The translations under genes were made by a program, and so were the position numbers. From assembly GCA_947493695.1 (NCBI GenBank), contig CANLSF010000007.1, forward strand, positions 372,001 through 436,000: DNA of 64,000 nucleotides. Reading direction: 5' to 3'. The notes beneath the pieces were generated by a model, which did no database searches, was not told the DNA's origin, and saw only the letters and a list, made by a program, of their open reading frames with translations. The stretch comes from an uncultured Kiloniellaceae bacterium (GTDB lineage Bacteria; Pseudomonadota; Alphaproteobacteria; Kiloniellales; Kiloniellaceae). This document shows, piece by piece, positions 17,764 through 26,161 of this stretch. Position 1 is the first letter of the stretch; each line of letters begins with the position of its first letter.

Positions 17764-17941
17764 CTTAGACCGGATCATGTTTCGGTTGAGAATCCATAAG
17801 GATGCATTCTCAACCTAGTCGGAACCACTCAGTGGTTTCGTCAAAACATGTGAATCCGCTCTACATCAAATAGTAAGAGCAGATTCACCGGAACGATAGG
17901 TCGCCTTTGGCGATTTCATCTAAACCGGATCTGCTCTAGCG
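17764..17941 (+). repeat. 178-bp structured intergenic element, copy A
   Basis: Runs from CTTAGACCGGATCATG to CCGGATCTGCTCTAGCG. It aligns without gaps to 39899-40076, with about 16 mismatches by eye. It contains nested hairpins: GGTTGAGAAT with ATTCTCAACC, GAACCACT with AGTGGTTTC, GTGAATC.GCTCT with AGAGC.GATTCAC, and TCGCCTTTGGCGA. No open frame. It has the character of a small non-autonomous or repetitive extragenic element. Confidence 0.85.
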
Positions 17942-18246
17942 ATTTTCCATCCTGAAACGCGCAGCCCGCCATGGAATGCGCCTGCGCGACCCACAGCGCA
18001 AAGCCTGGAGAGAAAGGGCCTCAGACAAGGCAAAGCGCACGCCGGTAAGATAGATTTGCCCTGAAGCCGTCGCATCGCCAATCACGATTGCATCAGAATT
18101 CTGTGTAGTTCGGGGACGAAATGCCCCGATCAGGCCGTGGAGCAGAGCGCTGAAGAGACCTTCTGAGCGAGCGCCGCAGACGACCTATCCCCTCCGTCCT
18201 TCCCCGAGACTCGACGGCCCGAAGGTCGCTGATTTTCCGCTTTTCT
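17942..18246. other. Intergenic region, nothing recognised
   Basis: About 300 bases between the structured element and the convergent end of the hydratase gene. No credible gene, RNA or terminator seen. Confidence 0.35.
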
Positions 18247-19011
18247 TCATTCAAACGCGACGACGACCGAGCCGAAATCGCCGAAGTCCGCCTCGGCAAC
18301 ATCCCCGGGCTTCACCGCATCCAGGCCGGTGCATGTGCCGGTCGCGACAATTTCCCCGGCTTTAAGATCTATCCGGCGATCGGACAGATGCTTCACGAGC
18401 CAATGCAGGACATTGAGCGGATCTCCCAATGCCCGGCCACCCGTCCCGCTTCCCTTGAGATCGCCATTGACCGTCATCGCGACGCCATGGTCCCGTAAGT
18501 TCTGTCTGTTGAATTCCACCCAGTCCCCGGTCGCAAGCGCGATGTTCACGCCGCAGTCCGCTGTCGTCAGCAACCTTCCCTTGCCCTGAAGTCCCCCAGA
18601 GAAGCGGGTGCCCACAACCTCTATGACACCGGCCACAGACCCGATTGCTTCCGAAATCTCATCCAGGCTGTAATGCTCGTCGCGCCAGGGCAGGTCTCGC
18701 GCAAAGCGAAAAGCGAACTCGCCTTCGACCGCAGGCATCTGCTCCGGAACGATCTTGATCCGGGCGGAGCTTTCCTGGACGAAGGGCGTCAGGAGAACCC
18801 CTATGCCGGGCTCGTCCGTCGAAAGCAGCCGCTGGGCCTCCTTGCTGGTCGAGCCGACCTTGTAGCCGCATCGGGACAAGCCGCTCAGTTTCACGACAGC
18901 TTCCTGCAGGTCGAAGGCTTCAGCCTTCGTCTTTGGCAGGTCGCTTCTCGCGGCGTCAATGGTATGACCGAGCCGTCGCGCCTCCCAGAGCTCGTGGGCT
19001 AAGTTGCTCAA
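18247..19011 (-). CDS. 2-keto-4-pentenoate hydratase/fumarylacetoacetase-family enzyme
   Basis: About 254 residues of the FAH/2-oxopent-4-enoate hydratase superfamily, which hydrates or cleaves short 2-keto acids in meta-cleavage and related catabolism using a divalent metal. Visible family features are EARRLGHTID near the start, AFDLQEAVVKLSG, GYKVGSTSKEAQ, VEGEFAFRFARDLP (acidic metal ligands), the DCGVNIALATGDWV stretch, GDPLNVLHWLVKHL and the final GEIVATGTCTGLDAVKPGD. I start it at TTG 19009-19011, with GGAGAGG just upstream. The 31-residue extension to an ATG at 19104 reads unlike the family. No pathway neighbours reveal the substrate. Confidence 0.8.
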   Translation of the reverse strand: MSNLAHELWEARRLGHTIDAARSDLPKTKAEAFDLQEAVVKLSGLSRCGYKVGSTSKEAQRLLSTDEPGIGVLLTPFVQESSARIKIVPEQMPAVEGEFAFRFARDLPWRDEHYSLDEISEAIGSVAGVIEVVGTRFSGGLQGKGRLLTTADCGVNIALATGDWVEFNRQNLRDHGVAMTVNGDLKGSGTGGRALGDPLNVLHWLVKHLSDRRIDLKAGEIVATGTCTGLDAVKPGDVAEADFGDFGSVVVAFE

Positions 19012-19278
19012 ACCCCTCTCCCGAAAAAATGGCCTCCACGTCAGGCATCGTAGTTTAAGAGGGAGAGATGTCCAATTGGCACCGCCTGCTTCGGCAGAAA
19101 ACACAGAAAATCGAGCCTGCCCCTGGTCTCAGCCCAATGCGGTGCCGGATATAAATTCAAGAAATCTTTAAGGCGGGTCGTCCGTTAACCAAACTGCAAA
19201 GTTGTTTGGTTAAGATTTGCGCTGGCTCCTCCTGCAGTGCGGGTCGCGTGCAGCGCATCACGTGTTGGGCATCAAATG

Positions 19279-19320
19279 CTGGGTACCAGGTACTGGGTAC
19301 CAGGTACTGGGTACCAAGTA
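19279..19320 (+). repeat. Three tandem 14-bp repeats
   Basis: CTGGGTACCAGGTA occurs twice exactly (19279-19292, 19293-19306) and once with one change (19307-19320). The unit itself is partly palindromic (TACCAGGTA). It is upstream of the small gene at 19410. Too short and without spacers, so not a CRISPR. Confidence 0.85.
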
Positions 19321-19409
19321 CTGCGCGCCGCGAAGTGCCTACGCCTTCCGGTGCAGAGATCTATGCGGCGGCAGGGGCCGGAGAATTCGATTTACACCAA
19401 GGAAATTCC

Positions 19410-19589
19410 ATGAGTAACGAGCACAAATTCTTAATCACCTACGGCCTGCATAATTTTGTGACCCATGCCAAAAGCGCGGAAAAACACATCTTCACCATTT
19501 GCGGCCTGGAAAGTCAGAAACTGATCAAGCACGCCGAATCCCTCATCACTGGACGCTACGGCGACACAGCCCGGATCCAGGTGGCCTGA
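19410..19589 (+). CDS. Hypothetical protein (59 aa)
   Basis: MSNEHKFLITYGLHNFVTHA followed by KSAEKHIFTICGLESQKLIKH and ending GRYGDTARIQVA. AAGGAA lies about six bases before the ATG. The frame upstream to 19206 runs through the 14-bp tandem repeats and is unlikely to be translated. The protein looks like a compact helical domain with one Cys and four His in the first 40 residues. No family recognised and no operon partner. Confidence 0.6.
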   Translation: MSNEHKFLITYGLHNFVTHAKSAEKHIFTICGLESQKLIKHAESLITGRYGDTARIQVA

Positions 19590-19722
19590 CCCTGCGCCGG
19601 CCTGCCCTTCGGCAGTTCCTTGCAAGCCCTAACGCGCGTTCCTGATACTGACACAGAGCCACCGGAGATCGGCTCCCCCAACCAGCTCAGTGCTCCGGCC
19701 ATCGCCGCGCCAAAAGAAATCT

Positions 19723-19747
19723 GGGGTCAGGTCTTACTTTTTGCGTA
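19723..19747 (+). repeat. Border motif copy 1 (GGGGTCAGGTCTTA type)
   Basis: Reads TGGGGTCAGGTCTTA then CTTTTTGCGT. A near-identical copy in the opposite orientation lies at 20613-20637, framing the EF-hand gene. Related copies lie at 25931, 28188 and 29671. I recall similar sequences flanking REP-associated (Y1-type) transposase debris in other proteobacteria; no transposase is present here. Confidence 0.7.
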
Positions 19748-19919
19748 GCACCACGTCTTTATACATGCGGATCAAAACGTGACTCCAATCAGTCCGGATC
19801 ATCAGAGTCACCTGCGGCATTGAGACTGATGAACGAGCATCCGAGCACCCTGTTGGGAAACCAGAGTGAACTCGAACGCTCGCCCATTCAGTCAGCTTTG
19901 CTTCATTTACGACAGATCG

Positions 19920-20138
19920 TTACTGCTGGATTGTCGTGAACTCAGCTTCGCTCAACTCGCCGTTACCGTCCGCATCCGCAGCCTTGAACACGTCTTCCGT
20001 CAGGCTGGGCATAGCGCCCGCGGCTTCCGCAGCGCTCACCGATCCGCTTGCATCGGCATCGGCTTCCGCAAAGGATGCTGCATATGCCGCGCTAGAAGCG
20101 AAGAGAGAGATGAGAGCAACTCCGATTACTTTTTTCAT
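19920..20138 (-). CDS. Secreted EF-hand calcium-binding protein
   Basis: 72 residues with a Sec signal peptide (MKKVIGVALISLFASSAAYA) and two EF-hand loops in the mature part: DADASGSVSAAE and DADGNGELSEAE. Each has the 12-residue pattern with acidic residues at positions 1 and 3 and acidic or Glu at 12. It is therefore likely a periplasmic or extracellular calcium-binding protein. AAGGAC sits upstream of the ATG. The gene is alone and framed by an inverted pair of border motifs (19723-19747 and 20613-20637), suggesting it may have arrived as a unit. Confidence 0.85.
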   Translation of the reverse strand: MKKVIGVALISLFASSAAYAASFAEADADASGSVSAAEAAGAMPSLTEDVFKAADADGNGELSEAEFTTIQQ

Positions 20139-20612
20139 AGTCTGTCGTCCTTACAAAATTTCAACGTTCAGCGGGCAAAAACCAAGCTCTGCGCCAGGAG
20201 ACATTTCATCCTCCTTGCGCTATGCATTTTTGAACAACAAAAGTGCACTGTCTTTTGTTGGCAGATGCCGCGCGAGTTGACCCCGGTCATCAGGGGCCTT
20301 CGTGTAAACAAGAGTTAAGAATTATGATCCACTCTAGCCAGTGGTAAACTTGTGGCTGTTTTCCGCCATTTTTTGGTACCGACGCAGCTGACAACGCCAA
20401 CCCGCGTCACAAAAAAATCATAGCATTCCGGATCTCGCTCACAGAGCTCATCGACGCATAAGCCCGCTCGCAGATCGTGTGGTGGTCGGGCTTTGACTGT
20501 GGTGGTTGGTAGTTTTTTTTGAGTGGATTCATGTCCTAATTTCTGCGTATTTCCGCATCAACTCGCGTATAGACTAAGACATGACTCTGTTCACATTTTG
20601 CATCAGCATCAT
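20139..20612. other. Intergenic region, no gene seen
   Basis: About 470 bases upstream of the EF-hand gene. GTTGACCCCGGTCATCAGGGG near 20277 resembles part of the border motif. A T8 run at 20513-20520 is not preceded by a good hairpin. Confidence 0.35.
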
Positions 20613-20637
20613 ACGCATAAAATAAGACCTGACCCCA
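20613..20637 (-). repeat. Border motif copy 2, inverted relative to copy 1
   Basis: Reverse complement reads TGGGGTCAGGTCTTA then TTTTATGCGT, differing from copy 1 at very few positions. CTGACCCCAGC is repeated just after it (20643-20653). It sits between the EF-hand gene and the end of the LysR gene. Confidence 0.7.
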
Positions 20638-20729
20638 GCTGTCTGACCCCAGCTGCGAAGCCAACTGCGGTGAGAGCCAACCTGCTCTATGACGGTCAGA
20701 GTCAGACCTTTGAGCCCAATCATGCTCGG

Positions 20730-21629
20730 TCATTTCACAGATGAGTATTTTTCTAAAATCTCCCGAGCCAACCCAATGATTTGGCTCATCGCAACCGACT
20801 GAAGTCCACCATGTTTCAGGCCTGCTATGAAGTCATAAGTCACCCGTGGACGAAATGGACGGACGACCACCCCGAACTGTTCGAACATCGGCGCGCTGAA
20901 TGGCTCCATGATTGCCACGCCGAGACCGCGTTGTACCATCGCATATGTTGCCGCAGAACTATGACAGAAAATTTGCTGCTGGACCGATACCCCCGCCTCC
21001 TGAAACAGCTTTTCGTGTCGAAAGAAGACCCTTTGTGTGTCATCAAGGAGCGAAATAATCTTTTCTCCTTCGAGATCCTCGACATACACGGTCTCCCGCG
21101 CAGCTAGCGGGTGACCGGGCGGCAGGACACAAACAAAATCGATCTCGGCCAAAGTTGTTTGTTCCATGTCGGCTTCAAACCCAATGCGGTGGCCCAGGAC
21201 GATATCGTGGTCGGTTTCGCAATGCGCCGCGAAATAGCTGTAATAGTCCAGAGTAATCAGCTTCACGTGCAACTGGGGATGTGCGGCGACAAGACGAGAC
21301 ATCAACTCCGGCACAATCGTAGTAGAGATCGCCGGTGTCGAAAAAATTCGAATTTCGCGAAAGGCATCGTTTCGCAAGGTGTCTACGGTGTCATCGAGAT
21401 CGGTCAAAGCCGCAAAAACAACGTCGGCACGTTGATAGACTTGCATACCTTCGTGTGTCAGGTGAACCCGCCCCTTCTCGCGGCGAAAGAGCTGGACGCC
21501 TAGATCCTGTTCTAACTGAATTAACATCCGACTGACGGTTGGCTGGGTCGTGCGCATGTATTTTGCCGCGGCAGAGATAGTGCCGGTGATCACCGTTGCC
21601 CGAAATGCTTCAAGTTGACGAATTCGCAA
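20730..21629 (-). CDS. LysR-family transcriptional regulator
   Basis: 299 residues. The N-terminal helix-turn-helix reads IRQLEAFRATVITGTISAAA then TQPTVSRMLIQLEQDLGVQLF. The effector-binding domain follows, with EIRIFSTPAIS and the typical LPPGHPLA strand. It begins with TTG at 21627-21629, the first in-frame start; GGAA lies upstream. It is divergent from the TRAP transporter dctQMP, the classical arrangement for a LysR regulator controlling the adjacent operon, so it probably activates or represses that uptake system in response to its substrate. Substrate unknown. Confidence 0.9.
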   Translation of the reverse strand: MRIRQLEAFRATVITGTISAAAKYMRTTQPTVSRMLIQLEQDLGVQLFRREKGRVHLTHEGMQVYQRADVVFAALTDLDDTVDTLRNDAFREIRIFSTPAISTTIVPELMSRLVAAHPQLHVKLITLDYYSYFAAHCETDHDIVLGHRIGFEADMEQTTLAEIDFVCVLPPGHPLAARETVYVEDLEGEKIISLLDDTQRVFFRHEKLFQEAGVSVQQQIFCHSSAATYAMVQRGLGVAIMEPFSAPMFEQFGVVVRPFRPRVTYDFIAGLKHGGLQSVAMSQIIGLAREILEKYSSVK

Positions 21630-21649
21630 ATGTTATTCCAATGATGTAT

Positions 21650-21661
21650 AGGTATATGCCT
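21650..21661. promoter_or_regulatory. Possible operator between LysR and dctQMP
   Basis: AGGTATATGCCT is a near-perfect palindrome in the AT-rich stretch just upstream of the LysR start, within the shared divergent promoter region. Such a dyad could be the regulator's binding site. Evidence is symmetry and position only. Confidence 0.3.
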
Positions 21662-21860
21662 TTTTATACGTTGCGTGCATGAACGGCAAAGGCTTATCTA
21701 GTTTCATGGGGCACGGGGTGGAGACATTTGACAGATCAGACGGGGCAGTTGGATCCGACCGACTCTTTGATCGAGGATTGAGCGTCGCTAGCAGCGGAAT
21801 ACCTGAAAAGCCGCGCCTGCACTCTGGCGCTTCGCCGTTAAAAGAGCGAGGACACGCGCA

Positions 21861-22436
21861 ATGCATGAATTGACGGAACGCGTATCGCGGTGGTTTGCCT
21901 GGCTTGCCGGGGCGGTCGTTCTGTTTGGCTGTGCTCTGCCGATTTCGATCGACGTCATCAGTCGCGCAGCCATTGGGCGTACGTTGGTCGAGAGCTTTGA
22001 GATCTCGGGATATGCACTGGCCGCCTGCATCGGGTTGGGCATGGGATACACGGTGACCAGCAGGGCGAATGTACGCGTTGATATACTGACCGCGCGCTTG
22101 CCGCGCAGCATGCGCATCGCTGTTGATCTCGGGGCGTCGCTGGCCTTGGCTCTTCTCGCCGTTGCATTTGCATACTACACACTCGACGTACTGATCGAGA
22201 GCTGGAAACTTGACGCGCGGTCTGTCTCAACGCTGCGGGTACCATTGATCTTGCCACAAAGCATCTGGTGGGTCGGCTTCGTCTGGTTCGCTACCGTCGC
22301 TTGCCTGACTCCGGTTTTCGCGCTTATCCGAATATTTGCACGAGACCTGGATGGGGCGGAGGCCTTGATCTCAAATCCTGATCTCGAGGGTGAAATGAAA
22401 GAGAGCGGGATTATCACGGGAGAGCCTTCTCCGTGA
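21861..22436 (+). CDS. dctQ: TRAP transporter small permease (DctQ)
   Basis: 191-residue inner-membrane protein with four predicted transmembrane segments: WFAWLAGAVVLFGCALPISI, YALAACIGLGMGYTV, VDLGASLALALLAVAFAYYT and SIWWVGFVWFATVACLTPVF. These are the hallmark of DctQ, which works with the large permease DctM and the periplasmic binding protein DctP to import an acidic solute using the sodium gradient. GAGGA precedes the ATG. The stop overlaps the dctM start (GTGATCA), so the two are translationally coupled. Confidence 0.88.
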   Translation: MHELTERVSRWFAWLAGAVVLFGCALPISIDVISRAAIGRTLVESFEISGYALAACIGLGMGYTVTSRANVRVDILTARLPRSMRIAVDLGASLALALLAVAFAYYTLDVLIESWKLDARSVSTLRVPLILPQSIWWVGFVWFATVACLTPVFALIRIFARDLDGAEALISNPDLEGEMKESGIITGEPSP

Positions 22437-23728
22437 TCAAAACTGCACTCTTCCTTTTGCTCGTGGGTTTGGCCCTGAGCCTGCCGGTTGCCAGCGTGCT
22501 TGGAATTGGTGCTTTTCTGCTGTCGGAAAACTATTCTTTCATCCCGATGACGGGCGCGGCTGGCACACTCACCTGGAGCCATTCCACCGATTTCATCCTG
22601 ATAGCAGCGCCGATGTTCATCATGATGGGTGAGCTCATGCACCGCTCAGGGGTATCTGAGCGTCTGTTTGGCGCGCTGACGCCCTGGTTCGCCCGCGTGC
22701 CCGGCCAGCTGATCCATACCAACATCGCCTCCAGTGCGGTTTTTGCCGCCACGTCCGGGTCGTCATTGGCAACGGCAGCGACCATTGGAACAGTCGCGAT
22801 ACCGAACATGGATAAAGGCGGTTACAACAGACCGCTCTTTCTGGGCTCGATCGCAGCCGGAGGCACATTGGGCATTCTGATTCCGCCTTCGATCAACATG
22901 ATCGTTTATTCGGTCTTGTCTCAAACCTCGGTGGTCGATCTTTATGCGGCAGGCTTCATCCCCGGCCTGCTGTTAGCGACTCTCTTCTCCGGAATTGTTC
23001 TTGTCGCGGTTCTACTGATGCCTTCGCTCGCGAAAGGCGAGCCGTTTGAAGGATCGCTTTGGCAGGCCCGGCTTGCTGGGCTCCCTCACCTCTTGCCGCC
23101 CCTTGGCTTGTTCTGCGTTGTTGTCGGCTCGATCTATATTGGCGTCGCCACGCCAACCGAAGCCTCGGCGCTGGGGCTGATGGCGACGCTGGGACTGGTT
23201 GCGGTCAACGGACAGCTCAACCTTCGGGTACTGCTGAGCGCCTTTGAGGGCACCGTGCGTACCACCTGTATGATCATGCTGATCGTGCTGTCGGCGTTTT
23301 TCCTGAACCTTGTGATGGTTTCGATTGGCCTTGTGGACAGCATCACAAGTTCGATTTTGGAATTGGGTTGGTCACCGCTTGCGATGTTGCTTGCGATTAT
23401 CGCCTTCTATCTGGTTCTCGGCTGTTTCATGGAGACGATCTCTATGATGATTGCAACCACGCCTATCGTCGTGCCCGTGGTTGTCGGCTTGGGCTATGAT
23501 CCGGTCTGGTGGGGTATCGTCTTTGTTATCCTGATCGAGGCTGCCTTGATCACCCCGCCTGTAGGACTGAACCTATACATCGTGCAGGCGGTTCGAAAAT
23601 CCGGCTCGATCGGCGATCTTTTCACCGGCTCCGCCCCCTTTTTGGCGACCATGCTGATCATGGTAGTATTGCTCATTCTTTTCCCGAGCCTCGCGCTCTG
23701 GCTCCCTGAAATTCTCAACCCGAAATAG
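22433..23728 (+). CDS. dctM: TRAP transporter large permease (DctM)
   Basis: 431 residues with about 12 hydrophobic segments; begins at GTG, overlapping the dctQ stop by four bases. Family signatures include FAATSGSSLATAATIG, GSIAAGGTLGILIPPSINMIVYSVL, VGVATPTEASALG-like IGVATPTEASALGLMA, and near the end ALITPPVGLNLYIVQA. It forms the transport channel of the sodium-dependent TRAP system. The gene order Q-M-P with LysR opposite is complete. Substrate cannot be told from the permease. Confidence 0.92.
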   Translation: MIKTALFLLLVGLALSLPVASVLGIGAFLLSENYSFIPMTGAAGTLTWSHSTDFILIAAPMFIMMGELMHRSGVSERLFGALTPWFARVPGQLIHTNIASSAVFAATSGSSLATAATIGTVAIPNMDKGGYNRPLFLGSIAAGGTLGILIPPSINMIVYSVLSQTSVVDLYAAGFIPGLLLATLFSGIVLVAVLLMPSLAKGEPFEGSLWQARLAGLPHLLPPLGLFCVVVGSIYIGVATPTEASALGLMATLGLVAVNGQLNLRVLLSAFEGTVRTTCMIMLIVLSAFFLNLVMVSIGLVDSITSSILELGWSPLAMLLAIIAFYLVLGCFMETISMMIATTPIVVPVVVGLGYDPVWWGIVFVILIEAALITPPVGLNLYIVQAVRKSGSIGDLFTGSAPFLATMLIMVVLLILFPSLALWLPEILNPK

Positions 23729-23766
23729 GGTGGAAAAACCACCCGCTCACCAACAGGAAGGTACTT

Positions 23767-24807
23767 ATGAAACAGAGTTTAACTCTCGCAGCCTTGGCAG
23801 CGATGGCAATCACAGTACCGGCTTTGGCCGCGGACATTCCGGAAACCGAACTGAACGTTGTCGGCTCGATTGGCATCTTGTCGATGTACAAAGACATGGA
23901 GTCGCCGTTCTGGAACGAGGCAATCGTGGCAAGCTCCGATGGGGCGATTAAAGCGAATCTCAAACCCTTCAATGAATTGGGCTTCAAAGGTGACGAGCTG
24001 TTTTCCCTGGTGTCCAAAGGAACCGTGCAGATGGCCCACCAGGTTCTGGCTTATACCTCGGGTATCGTCCCGATGAACGAGGCCACGGATCTTGTTGGCG
24101 TGGTCGAGGATGTCGAAGCGGTTCATGTGGCGGCCAAAGCCTTTCGCGACACCCATGCGGCATTCTTGGCCGAAAACCACAACATCAAGCTCTTGGGCTA
24201 TGGGACCTATCAAAGTCAGGTCATCTATTGCCGCGATGCCTTTACATCCATCGCCGATCTGAAGGGCCGCAAGGTCCGCGCCTCAGGTGCCTCGCAGCAG
24301 GTCTTCATTGAGTATTTGGGGGGCTCCCCCATCGGCATGTCTTTCGGCGAGGTCCCGACAGCGATGGCCAATGGCACCATTGATTGTGCAATAACCGGCG
24401 CTCTTTCCGGATACCTGGCCAAATGGCATGAGCCGGCAAACTATATTTCGGCGCTTCCAATCAACCACGGCATCATTGCGCACATCGCCAATATGGATTG
24501 GTGGAATGGCGTCGACCCGGCGGCGCAGGCCGTGATCGAAACTGGTCTGTCAGAGCTGGAAAACAAGATGTTTGCATTGGCTAAAACCGAAACTGCCGAT
24601 GGCTTGGCCTGCAATACGGGTGGAGACTGCAAATATGGCGAAGCCGCCGGCATGACTTTGGTGCCAGTTACAGATGCAGATCGAACGCTTCGCGACAACG
24701 CTGCAAACAATGCCGTTTTGCCAGCCTATAAGGAGCGCTGCGGTGACGAATGCGCCGCCGCGTGGAATGGAACAATCGGCAAGGCGATGGGCTTTACGAT
24801 TAACTGA
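23767..24807 (+). CDS. dctP: TRAP transporter periplasmic solute-binding protein (DctP)
   Basis: 346 residues with a Sec signal (LTLAALAAMAITVPALAADI). The DctP core shows DLKGRKVRASGASQQVFIEYLGGSPIGMSFGEVPTAMANGTIDCAI, including the conserved Arg (KVRA) that contacts the substrate carboxylate and the GE(V)PTAMANGTID helix. It delivers solute to DctQM. The C-terminal part carries four extra cysteines in two pairs (CNTGGDC and CGDEC) that could form disulfides in the periplasm, which is unusual for the family. AGGAAGG precedes the ATG and the gene follows dctM after 38 bases. Confidence 0.9.
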   Translation: MKQSLTLAALAAMAITVPALAADIPETELNVVGSIGILSMYKDMESPFWNEAIVASSDGAIKANLKPFNELGFKGDELFSLVSKGTVQMAHQVLAYTSGIVPMNEATDLVGVVEDVEAVHVAAKAFRDTHAAFLAENHNIKLLGYGTYQSQVIYCRDAFTSIADLKGRKVRASGASQQVFIEYLGGSPIGMSFGEVPTAMANGTIDCAITGALSGYLAKWHEPANYISALPINHGIIAHIANMDWWNGVDPAAQAVIETGLSELENKMFALAKTETADGLACNTGGDCKYGEAAGMTLVPVTDADRTLRDNAANNAVLPAYKERCGDECAAAWNGTIGKAMGFTIN

Positions 24808-24953
24808 TTGGACTATTGTCCGGATTAAGGACGGGCGGGTTCGCTCGCTCGTCCAGATCCGTGATCAGCATCGCGCCGGGATGATGCGATGTAAATACCG
24901 GAAGCCGCACAGATAGGGCAGCAGATTTGGAAATCACTCAATCAACGCAGGCC

Positions 24954-25280
24954 CTAGCCCAATTCTGCTTTGGGTGATTGCAGAAAAGCGCGCGTGCCAT
25001 CCTCGAAATAGGCCTGCGCCGTATGATCATCGATACGCTGCAGGAAAAACCGGTTCAACCCGCCGTCCCGGAAGCGGTTATATTTCGTCCAGTAAAGATC
25101 ACCCTGGAATCCATACACCCCCTCGTCCGAACTGCCGTCTTCCAACACCAGATGACAGGTTCCATCTTCATGGTATTGAACTCTGGCAACACGCGCGTTT
25201 GTCTCGGGATCAAAGGCGTGCAGTGCCTGACCAAAGAGAAACTCTTTCACATCTTCTTTAGACAGCCTTACTTCAGTCAT
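24954..25280 (-). CDS. Hypothetical protein (108 aa)
   Basis: Begins MTEVRLSKEDVKEFLFGQ, with GGAGAAAAGCGA directly upstream; a longer frame to 25451 has no ribosome site and an atypical sequence. The middle (VARVQYHEDGTCHLVLEDGS, VYGFQGDLYWTKYNRFRDGG, HTAQAYFEDGTRAFLQSP) alternates short beta strands with DG turns and aromatic residues, suggesting a small beta-barrel or sheet domain. No signal peptide. Not recognised as a named family. It is convergent with nothing obvious and lies between the TRAP operon and the tautomerase remnant. Confidence 0.6.
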   Translation of the reverse strand: MTEVRLSKEDVKEFLFGQALHAFDPETNARVARVQYHEDGTCHLVLEDGSSDEGVYGFQGDLYWTKYNRFRDGGLNRFFLQRIDDHTAQAYFEDGTRAFLQSPKAELG

Positions 25281-25519
25281 TCGCTTTTCTCCAATTGCAT
25301 GAAGCCCCGCTTCGCTCCCATCGTCAATACTCTGCAACGACACGCGGCGCAATTCACCGGAAAGACTGTGGAACCTCGCGACAAAATAAAAAAACCAAGA
25401 AAGACAGATGCGCTGAAGCATTCGAGCCACTCCAACTTCCATCCAGGACATCGGTCAACTTTACATTGAGGTGCCTGGGCTCAGATCGTTCGTCTGCGTT
25501 GGGCCCGCATCTTGTCAAC

Positions 25520-25900
25520 TTCTGTAAGAGATACATTTGGAGTGACGAGCAGGTTATTGCTCTGATGGCCAAGGTCATGAAAAAGAAGCCCGAGCCTGTA
25601 TCGGTTCAGATCACTATGGAAAACCCAAAGCTCTGGGCTGCAGGCCGCAACCGCATCGTCGCGATGGAGGACTGCGGCGTCCGCACGCGCATTGATGTCA
25701 CAGAGGGCACCAATTCCACTGTTGAGAAAGAGGGCATGGCGGTTGCGACCACAGCGGTGCTGGATGAGGTGCTGGGCATCAATCCGGAAGCCAGCGACAT
25801 CGTCATCAATGAGATCCCCGGGGTTTCACGGGGCAAAGGCGGCATCATGCTCGCGAGTCAGACAAAGGCGGATCGAAAAGCCGCGCGGAAAGTGGGGTAA
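25520..25900 (+). pseudogene. 5'-truncated fused tautomerase (4-OT family)
   Basis: The frame from about SDEQVIALMAKVMKK onward shows the end of one tautomerase unit (PEPVSVQI..ENPKLWAAGRN) followed by a nearly complete second beta-alpha-beta unit: RTRIDVTEG, a helix to DEVLG, then SDIVINEIPG and the terminal Gly-Gly turn GKGGIML. This matches fused 4-oxalocrotonate tautomerase-like proteins. The first strand with the catalytic N-terminal proline is missing. Upstream in-frame sequence (to 25295) is unrelated and carries no ribosome site at an appropriate start. It is probably a decayed gene at the left edge of the accessory region. Confidence 0.6.
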
Positions 25901-25930
25901 ATGACCTGACCCCGGCCCCATTGGAAATTG

Positions 25931-25954
25931 ACGCACAAAGTAAGGTCCGCCCCC
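25931..25954 (-). repeat. Border motif copy 3
   Basis: ACGCACAAAGTAAGGTCCGCCCC on the forward strand corresponds to the reverse complement of the GGGGTCAGGTCTTA...GCGT motif with a few changes. CCTGACCCCGGCCCC just before it (25905-25919) is another fragment. It marks the left border of the helicase module. Confidence 0.55.
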
Positions 25955-26161
25955 GGTCACAAAGGAAGTTTGGTGGATGGATTCTCGACGTTCTATCTTC
26001 GAAAGACTGATTGTTAGTTTCTATTGCTGAGAGATCGTTTTGGCAAGCGCCACACAAGCGTGTAATGAAAATTAATTTTTTGCGTATAGGTTGCTATACA
26101 GCATCAGACATTCTATTTTTGTTCCTGTTGAAGCTCAGCCATATACGGAGCGAATTAAATT

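Noticed and set aside
18093-18302. 69-codon reverse frame near the hydratase gene
   Set aside because: Arg/Ser-rich, overlaps the 3' end of the hydratase gene and has no start signal.
19279-19320. Possible CRISPR-like array
   Set aside because: Three contiguous 14-bp units without spacers.
25295-25519. N-terminal part of the frame containing the tautomerase
   Set aside because: Reads as unrelated Ser/Arg-rich sequence overlapping the promoter of the reverse gene at 25280. No tautomerase first strand or N-terminal proline.
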